Of a DNA stretch of 64,000 bases, positions 56,990-64,000 are shown piece by piece (the first letter of the stretch is position 1; each line of letters opens with the position of its first letter). Under the pieces are notes generated by a model. It was not told the origin of the DNA. It saw nothing but the letters and a program-made list of their open reading frames with translations, and made no database searches. Origin of the DNA: Dentipellis sp. KUC8613 (lineage: Eukaryota; Basidiomycota; Agaricomycetes; Russulales; Hericiaceae). Position numbers and translations under genes: made by a program. Where the stretch lies: positions 745,966 to 809,965 of the forward strand of contig NSJX01000009.1 in assembly GCA_002286715.1 (NCBI GenBank). The letters run 5' to 3'.

Positions 56990-59900
56990 ATGGCCGAGAA
57001 AGACGACAAGCGCGTCTCAGAGAGCTCCCTCCCCTCGTCGCGGGAGACCCACGCGGAGGTCGTCGCCCTCGCGCGCACCGTCTCCCAGCACAATGACGGC
57101 CCCCGCGAGGCAGACTCTGACGTCGAGAACCCGTTTCTCGGCACAGACGACCCCCTCCTCGACCCCACCTCCGGCAAGTTCGACGCCGTCGCATGGACAA
57201 AGGCCATCCTCCAGATCCAGGCGACCGATCCCGACGGCTATCCGCGCCAGACCGCCGCCGTCAGCTTCGAGAATTTGAACGTGTACGGCTACGGCAAGCC
57301 GACCGACCACCAGAAAACCGTCGGCAACTACCTCCTCGACATCCCCGGCGTCGTGCGCAACATGTTCGGCCGCCAGGGCCAGCGCATCGATATCCTCCGC
57401 AACTTTGACGGGTGCGTGCACCGCTTGCCGTTTTGGTGATATGGCGTTTCTGATTCGGGTTGCAGGCTCGTGCGCGAGTCGGAGATGCTCGTCGTCCTCG
57501 GCCGCCCTGGCTCCGGCTGCACGACCCTGCTCAAGACCATTGCAGGCGAAACCCACGGTCTCTGGATCACTGAAAATTCGCACATCAATTACCAAGGTAA
57601 GCGCCCGCACGCCGCTCGTCCCGCCGCTGACCGCGCTGCACACAGGTATCTCCTTCGACCGCATGCACAAGACGTTCCGCGGCGAGGTCGTCTACAACGC
57701 CGAGAACGACGTGCACTTCCCCAACATGGTGAGCATGCGAATCTCCGCGCGCAGTGCCTTATCGCGCCACCGCTGACCCGCCCGTTGCAAATTCGAATCC
57801 GCGCGCGCTCTAGACCGTCGGCCAGACGCTCAGCTTCGCGGCCCGCGCCCGCACGCCCCGCACGCGCCTCCCCGGCGTCTCGCGCGAGCGCTGGGCCGAG
57901 CACATGAAGGACGTCGTCATGGCCATCTATGGCCTCTCCCACACCGTCAACACCAAGGTCGGCAACGACTTTATCCGCGGCGTGTCCGGCGGCGAGCGCA
58001 AGCGCGTCTCCATTGCGGAGGTCGCGCTGAGTGGCAGCCCGCTCCAGTGCTGGGACAACTCGACCCGTGGGTTGGACTCGGCGACCGCGCTCGAGTTTGT
58101 CAAGTCGCTGAAGTTGTCCAGCAAGTATGCAGGCGCGACGGCGATCATCGCTATCTACCAGGCCTCGCAGGCCATCTACGATGTGCGCCACCCCCTCTCT
58201 TCCTCTTTTCACTAGCTAAAGCCGGGGTGTAGCTCTTCGACAAGGTGACCCTGCTGTACGAGGGCCAGCAGATCTACTTTGGGCGCGCGGACCGCGCAAA
58301 GCAGTACTTCATCGACATGGGCTTCCATTACCCGCCCCGCCAGACCACCGCCGACTTCCTCACCTCCATCACGAACCCGGGCGAGTGCCAGCCGCGGCCG
58401 GGCTTCGAGGGCCGCGTGCCGCGCACCGCGGACGAGTTCGCGCGCGCGTGGCGCGACAGCGCCGACCGCGCCGAGCTCCTGCGCGAGATCGCCTCTTTCA
58501 ATGCCGAGTTCCCCGAGGACGGCGCCCAGCTCGACCGCTTCCGCGCGGCGCGCAAGCGCGTGCAGGCCAAGGGCTCGCAGGCGCCGTACACGATCTCGAC
58601 GCCGATGCAGATCCGCCTGTGCCTGCGCCGCGCGCAGCAGCGTTTCGTCGCGGACACGAGCAACTTCCTCACGAACGTCATCGGCAACTTTATTCTGGCG
58701 CTGATTATCTCGAGCATCTTCTACGACCTCCCGGCGAACACGCAGACGTTCTACTCGCGCGGCGCGCTGCTGTTCTTTGCGATATTGATGAACGCGTTCG
58801 CGTCGTCCCTCGAGATTCTGCAGATTTACGAGCAGCGCCCGATTGTGGAGAAGCATCGCAGGATGGCGCTGTATCATCCGTTCAGCGATGCGATTGCCTC
58901 GGTGATATGTGATTTGCCCGGCAAGATTGCGGCGTCGCTTGCGTTCAATTTGGTGCTGTACTTCATGACGAACCTCCGCCGCACCCCCGGCGCGTTCTTC
59001 ACGTTCTACCTCTTCTCCTTCCTGTGCGTCCTCCCCCCTCCCTTCTTTCCTCGCTCGCGTGCTGACAATATGGTGTGGTTGTGGCGCACAGGTGCATTCT
59101 GGTGATGAGCATGATCTTCCGCACGATCGGCGCGACCTCGCGCACGATCTCGCAGGCCATGGCGCCCTCCTCCGTGATCCTGCTCGCGCTCGTCATCTTC
59201 ACCGGCTTCTCGATCCCCGTGCGCGACATGCTCGGCTGGTCCCGCTGGATCAACTACATCAACCCGATCGGATACGCGTTCGAGACGCTCATGCTGAACG
59301 AGTTCGCCGGCCGCGAGTTCCCCTGCGCGAACTTCATCCCCACCGGCCCCGGGTACGATAGCGTGCCCGCGACGAGCCGCGTGTGCTCGACCGCCGGCGC
59401 CGTGTTTGGCGCGAATGTGGTAGAAGGCACGGCCTACCTTGCGACGGCGTATAATTACGTCGACGCGCATAGATGGCGGAATTTTGGGATTTTGTGGGCG
59501 TTTATCATTTTCTTCGCCGCGACGTATTTGCTTGCGACGGAGTTCGTGAGCGCGTCGAAGAGCAAGGGCGAGGTGCTCGTGTTCCGCCGCGGGCATGTCC
59601 CCGGCCAGGAGAAGCGCGCGGCGGGCGTGAGGTGCTCCGACGTGGAGACGGGCTCGAATGGCACGAAGACGGACATCGAGATGGAGCCCGTCAAGAAGGA
59701 GGACACGGTCGCGAATATACAGAGACAGGTCGCCACGTTCCATTGGGAGGATGTGGTGTATGATATCAAGATTAAGGGCCAGCCGAGACGGTTGTTGGAT
59801 CATGTCGATGGCTGGGTGAGGCCGGGCACGTTGACGGCGCTCATGGGTGCTTCGGGTGCTGGCAAGGTGCGCTTCTCTCTTCCCCCATTCTCTTGTTTCT

Positions 59901-62097
59901 GCGGTTGTTGACGTGGGAATTTGCAGACGACACTCCTGGACACGCTCGCGAACCGCGTCACGATGGGCGTGGTCACCGGCCGCATGCTCGTCGACGGCCA
60001 CGAGCGCGACAGCTCGTTCCAGCGCAACACCGGCTACGTGCAGCAGCAGGACCTCCACCTCAACACGTCCACCGTCCGCGAGGCGCTCATGTTCAGCGCG
60101 CGCCTCCGCCAGGCGCACTCGATCCCCGACTCGGAGAAGGCGGCGTACGTCGAGGAGGTCATCCACTTGCTCGAGATGGAGGTGCGCTGTCTTCTTTCCT
60201 TTTGCGCATCCGTGCGGTGCTAATGGGGCACTTGGGTGGCAGAAATATGCGGACGCGGTTGTTGGTGTCCCCGGCGAAGGCCTCAACGTCGAGCAGCGCA
60301 AGCGGCTCACCATCGGCGTCGAGCTCGTCGCCAAGCCCGGGCTGCTGCTCTTCCTCGACGAGCCCACATCCGGCCTCGACAGCCAGACCGCCTGGTCCAT
60401 CTGCGCCCTCCTCCGCAAGCTCGCGAACAATGGCCAGGCCATCCTCTGCACCATCCACCAGCCGTCCGCGATCCTCTTCCAGTCCTTCGACCGCCTGCTC
60501 CTGCTCCAGAAGGGCGGCCAGACCGTCTACTACGGCGACATCGGCGAGAACTCGCGCGTGCTCACGTCCTACTTCGAGCGCCAGGGCGCGGACCCGTGCC
60601 CGCCCGCGGCGAACCCCGCGGAATGGATGCTCTCGGTCATCGGTGCCGCCCCCGGCGCGGTCGCGAAGCGCGACTACGGCCAGGCGTGGCGCGAGAGCGA
60701 GGAGCTGCAGGCGGTCAAGGCGGAGCTCGCGCGCATGCGCGAGAACCCGAAGGAGAGCGCGCCGGACACGAATGGCGAGGCCCATGCGGAGTATGCGGCG
60801 CCGTTTGGCGTGCAGCTGTATTATGTCACGTTCCGCTTCTTCCAGCAGCTGTATCGCACCCCGTCGTACATCGTGAGTCTCCCCCCCCTCTCTCTCTCTC
60901 CCTCTGGATGCTGATAGGGGATGGGGATGTAGTATAGCAAGCTGTTCCTCGTCGGCGCGAGCAATCTGCTTATTGGGTTCTCGTTCTTCAAGGCGGACAA
61001 CACGCTCCAGGGCCTCCAGGACCAGATGTACTCCGTGTTTATGGGCCTGACCGTCTTTGGAAACCTCGTCAACCAGATCATGCCGCACTTTGTCACGCAC
61101 CGCGCGCTGTATGAGGTCCGCGAGCGCCCGAGCAAGGCGTACTCGTGGTATGTGTTTATGATGTCGAACTTGATCGGAGAGTGAGTCCCCCTTTGTTTTC
61201 GCTGGTTGTATTGGCTGGAGCTGACGGTTGGTGTGTTTGTGTAGGCTTCCTGTGCGTTGATTCGTGGATGTGAAAGTGGAGATTGGTGCTGACGAGATTT
61301 TGTTTGTTTGTAGTGGAACACCCTCGCTGGCATGATCCTCTTCTTCACGTGGTACTACCCCATTGGTCTCTACCGCAACGCCGAGTGGACGCACGCCGTC
61401 ACCGAGCGCGGCGGTCTCATGTTCCTCCTCGTACGTACCCCCTCCCTCCCCTTGCGCATAATGGACTATGTCTGACGGCCTTTCGTAGATCTGGGAATTC
61501 ATGCTCTACACGTCGACCTTCGCGCACATGCTCATCGCGGGCGTGGACTCGGACGTCACAGGCGGCAGCATCGCCAGTTTGCTGTTCAGTTTGACCTTCC
61601 TGTTCTGTGGTGTGCTCGCTGGTCCCAGCGGGCCGAACGCGTTCCCGCGCTTCTGGGTGAGTGCCCCTCCTGAGTTCTAGGGGGAATGAAAATTGCTGAC
61701 GCGGCGCACGCAGATCTTCATGTACCGCCTCTCGCCGTTCACCTACCTCGTCGACTCGATGGTCTCTGTCGGCGTCGCCAACGCGCCCGCACACTGCTCC
61801 GACATCGAGGTGCGCCACTTCGAGCCGCCGTCCGGCCAGACGTGCGGCCAGTACCTCGCGCAGTACCTCTCGTCGAACCCCGGCGAGATCTTCAACCCCA
61901 ACGCGACCTCGGACTGCCAGTTCTGCGAGATCACGAGCACGAACTCGTTCCTCGCGGGCATCAATGCGAATTATGAGCACCGCTGGCGCAATTTTGGCTT
62001 CTTGTGGGCGTTCATTCTGTTTAATATGGCGATGGCGGTGTTCTTCTATTGGCTGGCGCGCGTGCCGAAGGGCAGTCGCGTCAAGAAGGAGGCGTAG
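56990..62097 (+). CDS. eriD: PDR-type (ABCG) ABC transporter (1459 aa, 13 exons), EriD-like
   Basis: Full-length plasma-membrane efflux pump with layout NBD-TMD-NBD-TMD. Exons: 56990-57411, 57466-57596, 57646-57728, 57814-58182, 58233-59023, 59092-59866, 59927-60181, 60243-60872, 60933-61180, 61245-61251, 61314-61430, 61489-61656, 61714-62097. NBD1 has the degenerate Walker [12 protein letters not shown], signature [10 protein letters not shown] and Walker [16 protein letters not shown]2 has canonical Walker A GASGAGKTT, signature [10 protein letters not shown] and Walker [14 protein letters not shown]. This asymmetry is standard for PDR proteins. The C-terminal [11 protein letters not shown] block is the PDR-CDR signature. 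Exon 10 has only 7 nt and completes the conserved ELPWN. Expected role in the cluster: export of, and self-protection from, the diterpenoid glycoside. Confidence 0.95.
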
Positions 62098-62776
62098 GTT
62101 CGTGCAGGGGAAGGGAAGCGATAGACGGTTACATGGACTTCGTCTCGCTTTTGCTATGAGTTTTGGCAGCGAACCGCGCGTGGTTGCTTGCGCGGTATCG
62201 TGATTGACATGTTCTTCGTCGTTTTTGTTTCGTGGTGGTCGTAGTGGTTTTTGTCTAGTCGCGCATATCGCATATCCACATCAGAGTCTTGTCGTATACC
62301 CATCCTTATTATAGAATTGAATTGCAGTCTTTTTGACGCAGCTAGTACTTTCGTGCATGCGAGAACTTGGTCGATGGGCCCAGGGTAGTGTGTCTGGGTT
62401 GCCGTTGGGTTTGGATTTGAAGGGACTTCAAGTTTTCCTCGAAAGGTCTGAAATGTGCATGTGAAGTTTTGAAATTTCGAGTTGGGGCACACGTTTAGAA
62501 TCGTGCTTCGCTCGCAGTCGAGTGACCGAAGGTCGAAGACCAGTCTCACCGTTCAGCGATTGCAGCAGCGCCAGACTTCTCGCGACCCAACCCCAGTTCA
62601 CACGCACGCACGCACGCACGCTTCAGATGATCCACACAATAAATATTCCATTACCAAAGCACAAATAAGAGCTGTGTCACTACTCTACTCTATTCTACAC
62701 TCCCGACCGTACTCTATACACCGACCACACCCAACCCAACCCCCTCTTACACTGAAAAACAAGAGCGTGTACACGC
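62098..62776. other. Convergent 3' region
   Basis: The gap between the stop of the ABC transporter (plus) and the stop of the last P450 (minus). No gene seen. A short ACGC run lies near 62601-62620. Confidence 0.5.
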
Positions 62777-64000
62777 TCACTCAGCATCCACCAGCCCTTC
62801 CAGCCGACTCACGCCCGGCACGCGCTCCACAATCCGACACTCAAACGGCAGCGGGTGCCGTGCCATCTCCTGCCCCCACGCCGCCTCGGGCACCCTCGCC
62901 TTGCCCTTCCCTGTGATCCCCTTTCCCCCTATCCCACTCCCACCAACACCCGCGGCGCCCTCCTCAGCGGGCAAAAACTCGAACGCGGCGAGCATGCGCG
63001 CGATCGCGGTCCAGACGGAGTTGTCCGCGACGTGCGCGCCGGGGCAGCGCCGCCGGCCGAAGCCGAAGACGACGTCGCGCGGGTCGCGCGGGACGGCGCC
63101 GCGCTGGCCCTCCGCGTCGGCGAGGTGCGGAAGGAAGCGGGTGGGGTTGAAGGAGGTGGGCGCGGGGCAGGCGGTGAGGATTGCGCTGGGCGGGCGGGCG
63201 TGTGCGGGCATGGACGGGCGAGTGCGGGCATGGACGGGCGAGTGGGAGTGGGAGTGTGGGCGAGCGAGTGGAAGGAGGGGGGGATAGGTGTGGTGGGGGG
63301 GAAAGGAAGGAGGAAGGGGGAGGAAGGAGAAGTCAGCGGAGAGATGGAGGGAGGGAAGGAAAGCGGGGCGTACTGCAGGTTCGCGATGATGCTCGTGCCC
63401 TTGGGGATGAAGTAGCCGTCGTACGTGTCGTCCTGGATGACCGTGTGCGGGATCGCGATGCTCAGCGGGCAGGCCCATCTGTGCGTCTCGGCATCAGCAC
63501 GAACCACCCCTCAAATTTATTGTGGAGCGGACGGAGTAACGCCGCGACCAGGACAAAGTCGGGAGGGACGAAGCGAGTGGAAAAGATGGGGACAGCGGAG
63601 AAGACAAGACGCACCGATACACCTCCTTCACCAACGCCTCCAAGTAGGGCAGCCGCGCGCGGTCATCGAGTGACGGCACGGTGCCGCGCGGGAGCACGGC
63701 ATCGAGCTCGGCGTGGGCGGCGCGCTGCACGGAGGGCGTGCGCACCATGGCGAGGATGAACGAGTTCAGGGTGGCCATTGTCTGTTGTTCCGCTGTTAGT
63801 GTTTCTTAATTCGGGGGAAGGGGGGAGGGGACGTACGGTTTCCTGGCCGGCTGATTGTGCGCGTGGGCAGGGATAGGAGGAAGAGTGGGTAAGCGGGAAT
63901 TTGAAATAAGGGAGGGAGAAAGAGGGACGCACCACCATACAGGATCCCCGCGAGCCCGCGCACGTCCGCCTCGTCCTCCGCCGAGATGTGCTCGAGCCCG
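62777..64000 (-). CDS. eriC: Cytochrome P450 monooxygenase, 3' part only (EriC-like)
   Basis: The gene runs off the right edge, so the N-terminal half is not in the window. Visible exons in coding order: from 64000 to 63933 (partial), 63850-63837 (14 nt), 63781-63615, 63478-63374, 63185-62777. The I-helix is assembled across three exons as AGQETTMATL. The ExxR motif is in EALVKEVYR. The meander reads SFNPTRFLP and the haem loop FGFGRRRCPG. A Gly-rich insertion (about GVGGSGIGGKG) sits near the C-terminus. It is a third P450 type in the window, different from both the left-hand paralogs and the P450 at 33-36 kb. As neighbour of the transporter it fits the position of EriC, a cyathane hydroxylase, by synteny from memory. 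Further cluster genes (EriB, EriA) would lie beyond the window. Confidence 0.85.

Noticed and set aside
59006..60454. Long minus-strand open frame of 482 codons opposite the ABC transporter
   Set aside because: Antisense of the transporter exons and introns, without recognisable domains.

Overview
The window is nuclear DNA of a filamentous basidiomycete, most likely an agaricomycete. Its genes are split by many 45-70 nt introns, it has FunK1-type kinase and ZZ-finger genes of basidiomycete style, its trpC is a three-domain fusion, and its tRNA genes carry introns. All exon boundaries below were read by eye from splice consensus, reading frame and comparison between paralogs. Every multi-exon model reported as intact keeps one open frame.

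Left part (0-28 kb). A cytochrome P450 (356-2262) is followed on the same strand by a class I sesquiterpene synthase (3281-4548). Next come trpC on the minus strand, a small minus-strand gene with three ACGCGT boxes upstream, tRNA-Pro(CGG), a membrane-anchored sterol-ester-type lipase, a FunK1 kinase, a 14-exon EF-hand/ZZ-finger protein and a GT8 glycosyltransferase. Three further P450s of the first type follow (21541-27901). The middle one has lost its 5' end. The four P450s share the same intron positions and nearly the same exon sizes, so they are duplicates of one ancestor.

Boundary (28.0-28.7 kb). Three intron-containing tRNA genes lie together: Pro(AGG), Glu(CTC) and Pro(AGG).

Right part (28.8-64 kb). 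A diterpenoid glycoside gene cluster runs, in order: UDP-glycosyltransferase, P450, short-chain dehydrogenase, UbiA-type membrane prenyltransferase/terpene cyclase, geranylgeranyl diphosphate synthase, PDR-type ABC transporter, and a second P450 cut by the window edge. Content and order match, as far as I recall, the erinacine (cyathane xyloside) cluster of Hericium, read as eriJ-eriI-eriH-eriG-(F)-eriE-eriD-eriC. The inferred pathway is: EriE makes GGPP, EriG cyclises it to a cyathadiene, the P450s and the SDR oxidise the scaffold, EriJ adds a sugar, and EriD exports the product. This makes Hericium or another Hericiaceae the best guess for the organism, but that is an inference from gene content.

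Long stretches without recognisable genes lie inside the diterpene cluster: 2.6 kb (30.7-33.3), 4.6 kb (37.5-42.1) and 11 kb (46.0-57.0). They hold short tandem repeats, an array with a ~165 bp period at 53.8-55.1 kb, and a diverged repeat at 38.6-39.3 kb. I found no transposase, reverse transcriptase, rRNA or CRISPR array.
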